NCBI GenBank assembly: GCA_001871595.1
Contig: MNVH01000018.1
Coordinates: forward strand, 1 to 48,284
Length of the DNA stretch: 48,284 bases
Origin: Candidatus Micrarchaeota archaeon CG1_02_55_22
Lineage (GTDB): Archaea; Micrarchaeota; Micrarchaeia; Norongarragalinales; UBA97
Direction: 5' to 3'
Shown here piece after piece: positions 1 to 8,203 of the stretch. The notes beneath the pieces are model-generated. The model made no database searches and was not told the origin of the DNA. It saw nothing but the letters and a program-made list of their open reading frames with translations. Both the position numbers and the translations under genes were made by a program. How positions within the stretch are numbered: the stretch's first letter is position 1; every line of letters starts with the position of its first letter.

Positions 1-2
1 TG

Positions 3-2417
3 ATAAACATCGGCCTGCCCATTCCCGACGGTTTTTGCGTCAGCGCGCAAGCCTTCCATCACTTCATCGAGAGCAACTCGCTCGAACAAGTCATATCCGA
101 CCACACTGCCTCGCTCGATGTGAACGATTCGCAGGCACTGCAAGCCGCCAGCGACGCGATAAAACAAGCGATTATGGCGGGCCGTATCCCTGGCGATATT
201 CGTTCCGACATCGTCAGGTCGTACAACAAGCTCTGCGGGGTAGATCTCATCCCTGCTATCGACCAGGAAAAACTCGTCGCCGTGCGTTCGAGCGCTACTG
301 CCGAGGATTTGCCTGAAGCAAGCTTTGCCGGCCAGCAGGCGACTTTCTTGAATGTCCACGGAGCCGAAGATTTGGTTAAGGCGGTAAAAGCGTGTTGGGC
401 ATCGCTCTTCGAGGCGCGCGCAATCTATTACCGGAACGAGAACAATTTCGAGCACCTCAAAGTCGGCCTTTCAGCTATAGTCCAACTCATGGTGCAGAGC
501 GAATCCAGCGGAATCATGTTCACCGTAGACCCAATATCACAGGAACGCGACAAGCTCGTCGTCGAAGCCGGTTTCGGCCTAGGCGAGGCGATTGTGAGCG
601 GTGAAATCACGCCCGACCACTACGTCGTGTCAAAGGACTCGATGGACATACTCGACCGCCAAGTGAGCCATCAGGACCGAATGATTGTATTGACTGAGCA
701 GGGTAACGAGTGGCTCGAGGTGCCGGAAGAGTTGCGTGAGTCGCGCAAAATCTCGGACGAACAGCTCCTTGAACTCGCAGCGCTGGGCAAGCGTATAGAG
801 GAGCACTACGGGCGGCCTCAAGACATCGAGTGGGCAATCGACCGAGAAGGAATGTTCATCGTGCAGAGCCGCGCAATAACCACGCTCAAGAAGGTTACCG
901 CGCAATCTGCGCCCGCTTCGGTAGCCGCGTCGTCCATGGACTTATTCAACCAACCCGCACAATCAGTATCATCGGATTCAACCGCATCGCTCGAAATGCC
1001 TTCGTTCAACGTGGTACGCCACGGCCATGAAGACGAATCAATCAAAGAGGTGAAATCCGTGTCCAACGAAACCGCTCTTGCAGCTGCCGCGCCAGTGGCC
1101 GCCGCCAACGCCGCCGTCCTGTTACAGGGCATGGGTGCTTCGCCCGGCATCGCTTCCGGACCAGTGCGTTTGGTTCACGACCCGAAAGAAATTTACAGGG
1201 TAAAGAAAGGTGACGTGCTCGTTACAGAGATGACTACGCCCGACTTTGTTCCGGCAATGAAGCGCGCGGCAGCAATAATAACAAACGAGGGCGGTTCGAC
1301 GTGCCATGCCGCAATCGTCTCGCGCGAGCTCGGAATTCCGTGCATCGTCGGTACACGCACTGCCACGCAGGAGTTGACTGAAAACCAGATTGTCACGGTT
1401 GATGCCAAGCGTGGAGTCGTCTACGACGGTGCCGTGCAACTGGAGCAAGAGCACAATGAAGCGGCTTCAACTGGTTCGGCGGGAGGGGCTTCGGCCTCGT
1501 CCCCGATTACGGGCACGAAGGTCTACGTTAATCTAGCAGAACCCGAACTCGCGGATATTGTTGCAGCCAAGGACGTTGACGGCGTTGGGTTGTTGCGTGC
1601 CGAGTTCATGATAGCTGGTTTAGGAAAGCACCCGAAAGCCCTGCTAAAACAGGGCCGCGGCGACGAATTCGTCGAGGCGCTCGCGCGTGGTTTGCGCAAG
1701 GTGTGCGCCGCGTTCTATCCCCGGCCAGTTATTTACCGTGCCACTGACTTCAAGACCAACGAGTACAAGAACCTCGAGGGCGGCGCCGAGTTCGAGCCGC
1801 ACGAGGAAAACCCGATGATTGGCTTCCGCGGCTGTTTCAGGTACATAAAGGATCCCGAAGTGTTCAACCTCGAGCTTGAGGCGATAAAGAAGGTGCGTGA
1901 GCAGTACGGCATGAAGAATTTGCACCTCATGATTCCGGTTGTGCGTACAGTTCACGAGTTCAAGCTCGTCAAAAAGCTCACTGAAGAAGCGGGCTTGTAC
2001 AAGAGCCGTGACTTCAAGCTCGGAATCATGTGCGAAGTGCCTAGCACGGTGATTCTCGCCGAAGAGTTCTGCAAGGCGGGTGCCGACTTCTTTAGTATTG
2101 GCAGCAACGACCTCACGCAACTTACGCTGGGAATCGACCGAGACAACCCAATTGTTGCAGAAGAGTTCGACGAGCGCGACCCCGCAATCTACGAGTCCAT
2201 CCGCCGCGTCATCGAGTCGTGCCACAAGTACGGTGTGAAGGTCGGTATCTGTGGACAAGCGCCGAGCGTTTATCCCGAATTTGCGGAGAAGCTCGTCGAG
2301 TACGGCATTGATAGCATCAGCGGTAATCCTGACGTCATCAATTCTCTTCGCCGCAGCATCGCTTCGGCGGAGATGAGGGTGCTGCTCAAGCGGTCGGCCG
2401 ATAGTGCGAGGCAATAG
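3..2417 (+). CDS. ppsA: Phosphoenolpyruvate synthase (5' end outside the window)
   Basis: Converts pyruvate, ATP and water to PEP, AMP and phosphate, for gluconeogenesis. The frame is open to the left edge, and the first codons (GLPIPDGFCV) match the family near residue 40, so roughly 40 residues are missing; the GTG at 120 is internal. Domains in order: ATP-grasp to about nt 890; an Ala/Ser-rich linker to about 1120; the swivelling domain with the phospho-His motif GGSTCHAAI (His codon 1305-1307); a second Gly/Ala/Ser linker (about 1440-1500); and the C-terminal PEP/pyruvate TIM barrel with GVGLLRAEF and the ICGQ cysteine (codon 2250-2252). The linkers look longer than usual. The identity is secure; the 5' end cannot be seen. 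Confidence 0.95.
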   Translation: MNIGLPIPDGFCVSAQAFHHFIESNSLEQVISDHTASLDVNDSQALQAASDAIKQAIMAGRIPGDIRSDIVRSYNKLCGVDLIPAIDQEKLVAVRSSATAEDLPEASFAGQQATFLNVHGAEDLVKAVKACWASLFEARAIYYRNENNFEHLKVGLSAIVQLMVQSESSGIMFTVDPISQERDKLVVEAGFGLGEAIVSGEITPDHYVVSKDSMDILDRQVSHQDRMIVLTEQGNEWLEVPEELRESRKISDEQLLELAALGKRIEEHYGRPQDIEWAIDREGMFIVQSRAITTLKKVTAQSAPASVAASSMDLFNQPAQSVSSDSTASLEMPSFNVVRHGHEDESIKEVKSVSNETALAAAAPVAAANAAVLLQGMGASPGIASGPVRLVHDPKEIYRVKKGDVLVTEMTTPDFVPAMKRAAAIITNEGGSTCHAAIVSRELGIPCIVGTRTATQELTENQIVTVDAKRGVVYDGAVQLEQEHNEAASTGSAGGASASSPITGTKVYVNLAEPELADIVAAKDVDGVGLLRAEFMIAGLGKHPKALLKQGRGDEFVEALARGLRKVCAAFYPRPVIYRATDFKTNEYKNLEGGAEFEPHEENPMIGFRGCFRYIKDPEVFNLELEAIKKVREQYGMKNLHLMIPVVRTVHEFKLVKKLTEEAGLYKSRDFKLGIMCEVPSTVILAEEFCKAGADFFSIGSNDLTQLTLGIDRDNPIVAEEFDERDPAIYESIRRVIESCHKYGVKVGICGQAPSVYPEFAEKLVEYGIDSISGNPDVINSLRRSIASAEMRVLLKRSADSARQ

Positions 2418-2712
2418 TTTCTTGGCCGAAGTCGTCTTCAAGGGACGGGGGGACTATTCCGCGCTCAAGTCCGGACTTGAAGGAAGCGGCCACCGGCTGA
2501 CTCATTTGGATGCCGGAGGCGGTCACGCGTATATTACCGTGCACGGCAAGAGCACGTGGCAGCTCGGCGTAATGCACCTGGTTGACGGGCGGCCCAAGAG
2601 CTTGGAGCTCAATGAATCCGTCCCCGACGAGGACCAGTCGGCTCACTTGGCCGAAGTCGGGAGGCTTGCCGAACTCGTCAAAACGCACTACCCGCGCTCG
2701 GTGCGGCGTTGA
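2404..2712 (+). CDS. Hypothetical protein, about 102 aa, overlapping the end of ppsA
   Basis: I do not recognise this family. The GTG start at 2404 overlaps the last codons of ppsA by 14 nt, which suggests translational coupling; a TTG at 2422 just after the ppsA stop is the alternative. The product is soluble, with no signal peptide or membrane segment. It has a Gly/His-rich patch (DAGGGHAYITVHGKS) and a C-terminal amphipathic helix. It ends 8 nt before the convergent sod gene, so it fills the gap exactly, which supports a real gene. Confidence 0.55.
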   Translation: MRGNSFLAEVVFKGRGDYSALKSGLEGSGHRLTHLDAGGGHAYITVHGKSTWQLGVMHLVDGRPKSLELNESVPDEDQSAHLAEVGRLAELVKTHYPRSVRR

Positions 2713-2719
2713 ACTGGGG

Positions 2720-3328
2720 TTACTTCATCGTTTCTTCAAAACGCTTGGCGGCTTCGCTCCAGTTCACTACGTTCCACCACGCGGTAATGTAGTCGGGGCG
2801 GCGGTTTTGGTAGCGAAGATAGTGCGCGTGTTCCCATAAGTCGAGGCCTAGCAGGGGAGTCTTGCCTTGCGATAGGGGCGTGTCCTGGTTGGCGCTTGAT
2901 TCGATTGCGAGTTTGCCTTTGTCGACTACTAGCCACGCCCACCCGCTACCGAAGCGCGTCTTGGCTGCGGCCTCGAATTTTTCCTTGAACGCGGCGAAAG
3001 AGCCGAAGTCTTTCGTAATCGTCTCGGCCAGTCTGCCGTCGGGTTCCCCGCCCGCGTTGGGTGCCATTACCTTCCAGAAGAGCGAGTGGTTGGCGTGGCC
3101 GCCGCCGTGGTTGCGCACCGCGGTGCGGATTGCTTCGGGCACCGCGTCAAGGTCTTTGAGCACTTCCTCGACCGCCTTGCCTTCGAGCGGTGTTCCGGCG
3201 ACGGCCTTGTTGTAGTTGTCGATGTATGCCTGGTGGTGTTTAGTGTGGTGGATGCGCATCGTCTGCTCGTCGATGTACGGTTCCAGCGCGTTGTAATCGT
3301 AGTCTAGCTTTGGTAATTCTACTGCCAT
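2720..3328 (-). CDS. sodA: Superoxide dismutase, Mn-type (Mn/Fe family)
   Basis: Dismutates superoxide to oxygen and peroxide in the cytoplasm. The 202 aa length is normal for the family. Metal ligands are visible: His27 (HHTKHH region), His81 (NHSLFW), Asp163 and His167 (DLWEHAHY). The second-sphere pattern, Gly77 with Gln in ANQDTPL (residue 148), is what Mn enzymes carry; Fe enzymes usually have the Gln near position 69-77 instead. Cambialistic use cannot be excluded. The ATG at 3328 is preceded by GAGGTAG. A peroxiredoxin starts at the other end of the window, so the organism appears to handle oxygen stress. Confidence 0.96.
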   Translation of the reverse strand: MAVELPKLDYDYNALEPYIDEQTMRIHHTKHHQAYIDNYNKAVAGTPLEGKAVEEVLKDLDAVPEAIRTAVRNHGGGHANHSLFWKVMAPNAGGEPDGRLAETITKDFGSFAAFKEKFEAAAKTRFGSGWAWLVVDKGKLAIESSANQDTPLSQGKTPLLGLDLWEHAHYLRYQNRRPDYITAWWNVVNWSEAAKRFEETMK

Positions 3329-3418
3329 TCAAATCTACCTCAAAGTTTATGGTAACTATTAGGTTCGTGCAACTTAAAGGCGTTTGGTGGTGTTACGCGT
3401 TGCCGCGTAGCTCGTGGT

Positions 3419-3784
3419 TTAGATTACCGTTGTTCCGGGGAGTCCTGTGAAGTCGTTGTCGCGCGTGATTAGTTCGAGCTTGTTCAGTTGTGCGGTGGCG
3501 TAGATGAGTGAGTCTATCGAGGCTAGCTTTTGCGCCAGGTGCGGCGTTGCGGCGGCCTCGCAAATTTCGCGCGTCGGTGGCAGTACGTCAAATTCTGTCA
3601 GTACGGGTTTAACGTCTTCGAGTTGTCTGGATTTGCCGGCCAATGCATAGTAGCGGCACACTTCGTAGTAGGTGAGCGAGGATATGGCTTGGCGTTCGCT
3701 TCGAATCTTCTTCCGCCATTCTTCCGAGAGCGTTCCCTTGAGGAGCGAGATTATTACCGACGAGTCAACCAATCTTCCGGTCAT
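3419..3784 (-). CDS. vapC: VapC-type PIN-domain ribonuclease toxin
   Basis: A PIN-domain toxin of 121 aa, expected to be a Mg-dependent RNase. The acidic active-site set is present: Asp7 (LVDSSVII), Glu41 (TYYEV), Asp91 (ASIDSLIYATA) and Asp109/Asp111 (ITRDNDF). It overlaps the upstream antitoxin by 20 nt, the usual antitoxin-first arrangement. Expression is probably controlled through the dyad in front of the antitoxin. The target RNA cannot be told from sequence. Confidence 0.9.
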   Translation of the reverse strand: MTGRLVDSSVIISLLKGTLSEEWRKKIRSERQAISSLTYYEVCRYYALAGKSRQLEDVKPVLTEFDVLPPTREICEAAATPHLAQKLASIDSLIYATAQLNKLELITRDNDFTGLPGTTVI

Positions 3785-3965
3785 GTTTATCCCTCGTGAA
3801 TTCGGGTGCGTCCGTGAGCGAACCTGCCAACTTCTCTAGTTCGGTGAACGCATTGCGTTTCGCCAGTTTCTGTAGCGTCTCATCATAGGTTGTTGCGCCT
3901 AATTCTGCCTTCCTTTTGTCAATGAGTTTCTTGGTTTCCGGCTTTACCGGAATCGTCACATACAT
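3765..3965 (-). CDS. vapB: VapB-like antitoxin
   Basis: A small antitoxin of 66 aa partnering the downstream PIN toxin. The N-terminus MYVTIPVKPETKK followed by helices looks like a short DNA-binding (ribbon-helix-helix-like) head, and the basic C-terminal tail would wrap the toxin. The ATG at 3965 has GGTGG about 6 nt upstream and is preferred. A GTG at 3974 in the same frame is possible, and would be leaderless given a TATA-like TTTTATCC near 4000-4006. The start codon lies inside one arm of the palindromic operator, consistent with autorepression. Confidence 0.8.
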   Translation of the reverse strand: MYVTIPVKPETKKLIDKRKAELGATTYDETLQKLAKRNAFTELEKLAGSLTDAPEFTRDKHDRKIG

Positions 3966-3996
3966 TACAACCACCGTTATAACTGTTATTGTAATG
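3963..3996. promoter_or_regulatory. Concentric palindrome, probable vapBC operator
   Basis: The outer arms CATTACAA (3963-3970) and TTGTAATG (3989-3996) are a perfect 8-bp inverted repeat. An inner perfect palindrome GTTATAAC (3976-3983) shares the same centre (3979.5). The site lies between a TATA-like TTTTATCC (about 4000-4006) and the antitoxin start. Binding of the VapBC complex here is inference from position and symmetry. Confidence 0.7.
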
Positions 3997-4043
3997 AGTG
4001 GATAAAAGGCTTGCGGAGGCGGACTGCCGGAACGATGGTGGTA

Positions 4044-6260
4044 TTATTTTCGTTCGGCGACTTCTTTTTCTAGTCGTTCGGCGAATTCTGCGAGTTTCAC
4101 GTCTTTCTCTACCTTGCCGTCGCGCGTCCTTATTGATACGGTGCCGTTTTGCTCTTCTTGTACGCCGATTACTAGCGTGTACGGGATTTTGTGGAGCTGG
4201 CTGTTTCGGATGCGTGATTCGAGCGTGCTGCGCGAGTCCTCTACCGATGCCCGCAAGCCGTGTTTTTTCAGTGTTTCTAGGACTTTTTCTGTGTAGGCGT
4301 CTTGGTCTTGCGTCATTGGTAATATTAGTGCTTGTTTGGGCGCGAGCCACGCGGGGAATTCCCCGGCATAGTGTTCGATGAGTACTCCGAGGAAGCGTTC
4401 GAAAGAGCCGAGGACGACGCGGTGCAACATGACGGGGCGTTTGCGTTTGCCGTCGGCCGCCTCGTAGTATAAGTCGAATTTTTCTGGCATCTGGAAGTCT
4501 AGTTGAATCGTTCCGCACTGCCACTTGCGTCCTATTGCATCGGAGAGCTTGAAGTCGAGCTTGGGCCCATAGAAAGCTCCGTCGCCCTCGTTGATTTCGT
4601 ACTTTACCTTAGCAGTGTTAAGCGCTTTCTTGAGCGTGTCTTCGGCCTTGTCCCACATTTCTTTGGAGCCCATTGCCTTTTCCGGCCTTGTTGAGAGTTC
4701 GACTTCGTACTTGAAGCCGAAAGTCTTGTAGAAGCGGTCGAAGAGCTTTATTAGTTGTATTACTTCGCCCTCGATTTGTTCTTCGGTGACGAACAAGTGT
4801 GCGTCGTCCTGCGTGAAGGCTCGCACGCGGAATAATCCTGATAGTACTCCGGAGAGTTCGTGGCGGTGTACTAGGCCCATTTCAGCGATTTTGAGCGGGA
4901 GTTCTCGGTAGCTGTGCACGCCGTTCTTGTACACGAGTATTGCGCCGGGGCAGTTCATGGGCTTTACTGCGTAAGGTTTAGAGTCGATTTGCGTGAAGTA
5001 CATGTTTTCCTTGTAGTGGTCCCAGTGACCGCTTTGGCGCCAGAGGGATTCGTTTAATATGATTGGCGTCTTTATCTCGAGGTATCCTTCCTTTTCGTGT
5101 TCCTCGCGCCAGTACTTTTCTATCGCGTTGCGCAGTATCATTCCGTTCGGGTGGTAGAACGGCATTCCCGGTGCCTCTTGTTGTACTGAGAAGAGGTCGA
5201 GCTGTTGGCCGAGTTTGCGGTGGTCGCGGCGCTCGGCTTCAACCGCCAGTTTCTCGTACTCTGTTTGTTGTGCTAGCGTCTTGAATGCGCGGGCGTAGAT
5301 GCGCTGGAGTGATTTTGCGCCTTCCTTTCCGGCTAGGTACGCGCCGCCGTGCGTTTGTACGAGTACGGATTGGATTGATTTGGTTAACGCTTCCACCGAG
5401 CCGAGCGAGAGCATGGCGTACGCGCCGTCGGAAATAATCTTGGGTTTGCTAATCTTTGATGCGAGGAGTGCTTGGAACGCTTCGCCCTTGGCCTCGAACT
5501 CTTTCACGAGCGCCTTTGATGATTCTTCCTTCTCCGAAAGCTTGGTTCCCGACTCGATTGTTTCGGATATTGTTTTAGTTATTTCCGCGAGCTCTTTCTG
5601 GCCTATTGATTGGCATTCGAAGTCAGCGTAGAATCCGTCTTGGGAGAGCGTTACTTCGACGAGCCTGCCGCCCAGAACGCTTCTGACGGCTTTGGCTAGG
5701 ATGAATGCGCCCGTGCGCTGGATTTTCTCGTGTTCCTTGCCCGCTTTAGTGTTCTCTATTTTTTTGGCTGCGGCGAGGGCGAATTCTTCGAGAACGTTGC
5801 CCGCGTCTTGTTTGGGCGCCTTCTTTTCCGCTAGGGTCTCCGCGTTGATTGTCTTGCTTAGTTCGCTTAACGGGTGGCCCTTGCACTTGAGCTCGAACGC
5901 CTTGTACCAGCCGAACGGGCTTTTTTGTGCGGTAGGTGCGAACGCGCGGACTTCGTCGAGGAGTGAGTTGAGCGTTGATACGGCTTCGCCGGGTGGGGCG
6001 AGGTTGCTTGACAAGTGGGCGTACGGATACAAGAGAACGTTTTGCGCTTTTACTTCGTCAAAATTCTTCTTGATTTCTTGCGCGGTGCGCTTGGTTACGG
6101 CGTCGTTGTCTCCTTGCTCGACGCTGCAGAAAACCACTAGGCAGTTCTCCATGCGTTTCTCTTTGCCTTTTTCTTCCGGGGCTATTTCTTCGGCTGCCTT
6201 GAACGCTTTCTGGCGCGCTGAATAGTTAACGTAGTCGACGTGCAATTCCAAGATTCTCAT
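4044..6260 (-). CDS. thrS: Threonyl-tRNA synthetase, archaeal editing domain fused to a bacterial-type core
   Basis: Charges tRNA-Thr. It has 738 aa, longer than usual for archaeal enzymes. Residues 1-145 are the archaeal D-aminoacyl deacylase-like editing domain with the expected active-site residues (His82, Tyr119, Lys120, Glu133 in PYAHLSS, FGWYKAF and KGHPLSEL). Residues about 175-325 resemble the bacterial N2 editing domain (DGFYADFE, then GAYLAGKEG...LQRIYARAF), but its HxxxH is absent (RTGAF at 182-186) and so are the later Cys/His residues. Residues 340-738 are a bacterial-type class II core with zinc ligands Cys437, His488 and His613, and an anticodon-binding domain. SD AGGTG precedes the ATG. 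The domain mixture is what I see; its evolutionary origin is inference. Confidence 0.95.
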   Translation of the reverse strand: MRILELHVDYVNYSARQKAFKAAEEIAPEEKGKEKRMENCLVVFCSVEQGDNDAVTKRTAQEIKKNFDEVKAQNVLLYPYAHLSSNLAPPGEAVSTLNSLLDEVRAFAPTAQKSPFGWYKAFELKCKGHPLSELSKTINAETLAEKKAPKQDAGNVLEEFALAAAKKIENTKAGKEHEKIQRTGAFILAKAVRSVLGGRLVEVTLSQDGFYADFECQSIGQKELAEITKTISETIESGTKLSEKEESSKALVKEFEAKGEAFQALLASKISKPKIISDGAYAMLSLGSVEALTKSIQSVLVQTHGGAYLAGKEGAKSLQRIYARAFKTLAQQTEYEKLAVEAERRDHRKLGQQLDLFSVQQEAPGMPFYHPNGMILRNAIEKYWREEHEKEGYLEIKTPIILNESLWRQSGHWDHYKENMYFTQIDSKPYAVKPMNCPGAILVYKNGVHSYRELPLKIAEMGLVHRHELSGVLSGLFRVRAFTQDDAHLFVTEEQIEGEVIQLIKLFDRFYKTFGFKYEVELSTRPEKAMGSKEMWDKAEDTLKKALNTAKVKYEINEGDGAFYGPKLDFKLSDAIGRKWQCGTIQLDFQMPEKFDLYYEAADGKRKRPVMLHRVVLGSFERFLGVLIEHYAGEFPAWLAPKQALILPMTQDQDAYTEKVLETLKKHGLRASVEDSRSTLESRIRNSQLHKIPYTLVIGVQEEQNGTVSIRTRDGKVEKDVKLAEFAERLEKEVAERK

Positions 6261-6338
6261 GAGCGATAAACACCTGTGGAAATTATTGGCCGGAAAAGTA
6301 GTTAAAAGGCTGCGGTCGAGGTCATGGATTGCGGTAAG

Positions 6339-6527
6339 TTACGTTATCTTCATTCCCGTCTTCTTCTCGAACCCGGCGGCGGAGTAAGTGCGTTGCTTTC
6401 CCGACTTGATTTTCCACTCGATGCGCTTGCTTTCGGCAATATCTTCCTCGTCTTCGAGTTGTTCGAGAAGCTTATACTGGTGGTCGAGCGCTATCAGGCT
6501 TAGTCGTATGGTGTCAGTCTTAGGCAC
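6339..6527 (-). CDS. Hypothetical 62-aa basic protein coupled to ftsY
   Basis: The GTG start overlaps the ftsY stop as TAGTG, a one-base overlap implying translational coupling. The product is charged and helical, with a central acidic run (EQLEDEEDIAESKRIEW) and a basic C-terminus (KIKSGKQRTYSAAGFEKK). I do not recognise it. In many archaea ribosomal protein L18Ae/LX lies in this neighbourhood, and this protein is near that size, but its sequence does not convince me as LX. It ends 79 nt before the thrS start. Confidence 0.55.
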   Translation of the reverse strand: MPKTDTIRLSLIALDHQYKLLEQLEDEEDIAESKRIEWKIKSGKQRTYSAAGFEKKTGMKIT

Positions 6528-7792
6528 TACGCGGCGAAGACGTTGTCGACTATCCAGTCGACGTCGAACGGCCTTAGGTCGCCGTATTCTTGGCCAATTC
6601 CCATGAAGAGTATTGGGAGCTTGGTCTCGTAGGCGACGCTGAAAGAGCCGCCGCCCTTGCCATCGCAATCCATCTTAGTCAAAATAATTCCGTCGAGCTT
6701 TATTGCCCCGTGGAATGCCTTGACTTGTTCAACGAGAGAGTTTCCGGCGATTGCTTCGCCGATGAATATCTTGAGGTGAGGTTTTATTACCCGTTCAATC
6801 TTCTGCATCTCACGCACGAGGTTGTAATTCGTTTCCTGCCTCCCCGCAGTGTCGATGAGCACGACGTCTATCTTGCTTGCTTTGGCGGCTGCCACGGCGT
6901 CGAACGCTACTGCGGTCGGGTCGGCGCCGTAGCCGTGCTTTACCACGCGCACGCCGAGCTTCTCGCCGTGAATCGAGGCCTGTTCAATAGCGGCCTTGCG
7001 GAACGTGTCGCCCGCAGCGATGACGCTCGAAAAACCGTTTTCATTCAAGTGTTGTGCCAGTTTGGCAATGGTTGTTGTCTTTCCAGCGCCGTTGGGGCCG
7101 ACGAACAATAGCACTGCCGGTTCGCCTGACGCTTTCTGCGCGGCCACGAAGTTGGCGAGGTTGAAAGAGTCGGTTGAAAACAAGGCGGTGAACGCGTTTC
7201 TGACTTCGGCGTTTAGCTCGTTTTGCACGTTTCCGCGGCGCACTTTTTTACCGATTATGCGGGTTTTCAAGTCTTCTACTAGGTGGTCGGCGGTGTCGAG
7301 CGACACGTCGCTTTCGAGGAGCGCGATTTGGAGTCCGTCGAAGAATGGTTCTGCTTCGGCAGGGGTTATTTCGTATTCTTGCGTGATGAGGCTCTTTACT
7401 TTGGAGAGTATGTTGAAGCGGGGGGCGATGTCACGTTGTTCCTCTTGCTTGGGCGGGCTCGTTTGTCGTGGAATGGTTGGCTGTTTCTTTGGCAAGAGTT
7501 TGTCTTCAACCGGCTTTGCAGGAGGGGCGTGCACGGTTTTTTGGGGTTTGCTTGGTTTTTCCGTTGGAGTTACAGGCGGTTGAACGGCGGGTGCGGTTAG
7601 GGGTGTTATTGTCGGTTCGGCTGCCGGTTCATTCACCGCTATTTCTTCAACTTTCTTCTGCTCTTCTTTCAGCTCTGGCGCTGGTTGAATTGGTTTTTCG
7701 TCGGGTGTTTGTGGTTCGGCGAGTTTTTCTTCTTGTTTGCCGGCGAGTCCGCCGATGAACGACGCGACTTTCTTTTTTAGTATGTCGAACAT
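6527..7792 (-). CDS. ftsY: Signal recognition particle receptor FtsY (SRP-alpha homologue)
   Basis: Docks SRP-ribosome complexes at the membrane; an SRP GTPase of 421 aa. The C-terminal NG domain (from about residue 125) has the P-loop GPNGAGKTTT, DTFRKAAIEQ, DTAGRQETN and TKMDCDGKGGG. The N-terminal 120 residues start with an amphipathic segment (MFDILKKKVASFIGGL) followed by a long Pro/Lys/Glu-rich low-complexity linker, a variable A-domain likely to touch the membrane. It lies directly downstream of prefoldin alpha, 1 nt apart, as in many archaea. Confidence 0.97.
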   Translation of the reverse strand: MFDILKKKVASFIGGLAGKQEEKLAEPQTPDEKPIQPAPELKEEQKKVEEIAVNEPAAEPTITPLTAPAVQPPVTPTEKPSKPQKTVHAPPAKPVEDKLLPKKQPTIPRQTSPPKQEEQRDIAPRFNILSKVKSLITQEYEITPAEAEPFFDGLQIALLESDVSLDTADHLVEDLKTRIIGKKVRRGNVQNELNAEVRNAFTALFSTDSFNLANFVAAQKASGEPAVLLFVGPNGAGKTTTIAKLAQHLNENGFSSVIAAGDTFRKAAIEQASIHGEKLGVRVVKHGYGADPTAVAFDAVAAAKASKIDVVLIDTAGRQETNYNLVREMQKIERVIKPHLKIFIGEAIAGNSLVEQVKAFHGAIKLDGIILTKMDCDGKGGGSFSVAYETKLPILFMGIGQEYGDLRPFDVDWIVDNVFAA

Positions 7793-7793
7793 T

Positions 7794-8195
7794 TTACTGC
7801 CTTAGCTTCTCAAGTTTTCCTGCAGCGGCTTCGGCCTTGCTTGATATGCGGTTGAGTTCGTCGCCGATCTTTTTGAGTGCTTCGTCGATTCGTGCCGCGC
7901 GGTTAGCAAGGATTTTCTTGGCTTCTTCGCGTGTTTTCTCCGCCACTACGCCTGCTCCGAGTTCTATTAGTACCTTGTCGCCCTGGGTTGTTGCGGGCAA
8001 GTAGGCTCCCGCGCCTACGGGAAACATTTTCTTCCCGCTTGCTGCGGTACCTTCTATTGCGGCGGTTGCTGAGTCTATTTCTTCCCGCGCGCCCTTTAAT
8101 GCGTTGAGCTGGCGTTGGCCTTCCTGTGACTGGGCTTCCAGCATCTGGAGTTCCATGTAGAGTGACTGAGCTTCGCGTTGTTTGTCTTGTTCCAT
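7794..8195 (-). CDS. pfdA: Prefoldin alpha subunit
   Basis: Part of the archaeal prefoldin hexamer (two alpha, four beta) that hands unfolded proteins to the thermosome. The 133 aa show the family plan: N-terminal coiled coil (REAQSLYMELQMLEAQ...), central beta hairpins around VGAGAYLPA and VLIELGAGVVAEKT, and a C-terminal coiled coil. The ATG at 8195 has GGGTGA about 9 nt upstream. A GTG at 8207 overlapping the aIF6 stop by 4 nt is an alternative. It lies between aIF6 and ftsY, the conserved order but without LX. Confidence 0.92.
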   Translation of the reverse strand: MEQDKQREAQSLYMELQMLEAQSQEGQRQLNALKGAREEIDSATAAIEGTAASGKKMFPVGAGAYLPATTQGDKVLIELGAGVVAEKTREEAKKILANRAARIDEALKKIGDELNRISSKAEAAAGKLEKLRQ

Positions 8196-8203
8196 TATAC
8201 TTT

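Noticed and set aside
1644-2441. 265-codon open frame on the minus strand under ppsA
   Set aside because: Fully antisense to a conserved enzyme; its composition is that of a mirror frame in GC-rich coding DNA.
2404-2712. KEOPS Pcc1 identity for the small protein after ppsA
   Set aside because: Size is similar but the sequence lacks the Pcc1 pattern, so I left it as unknown.
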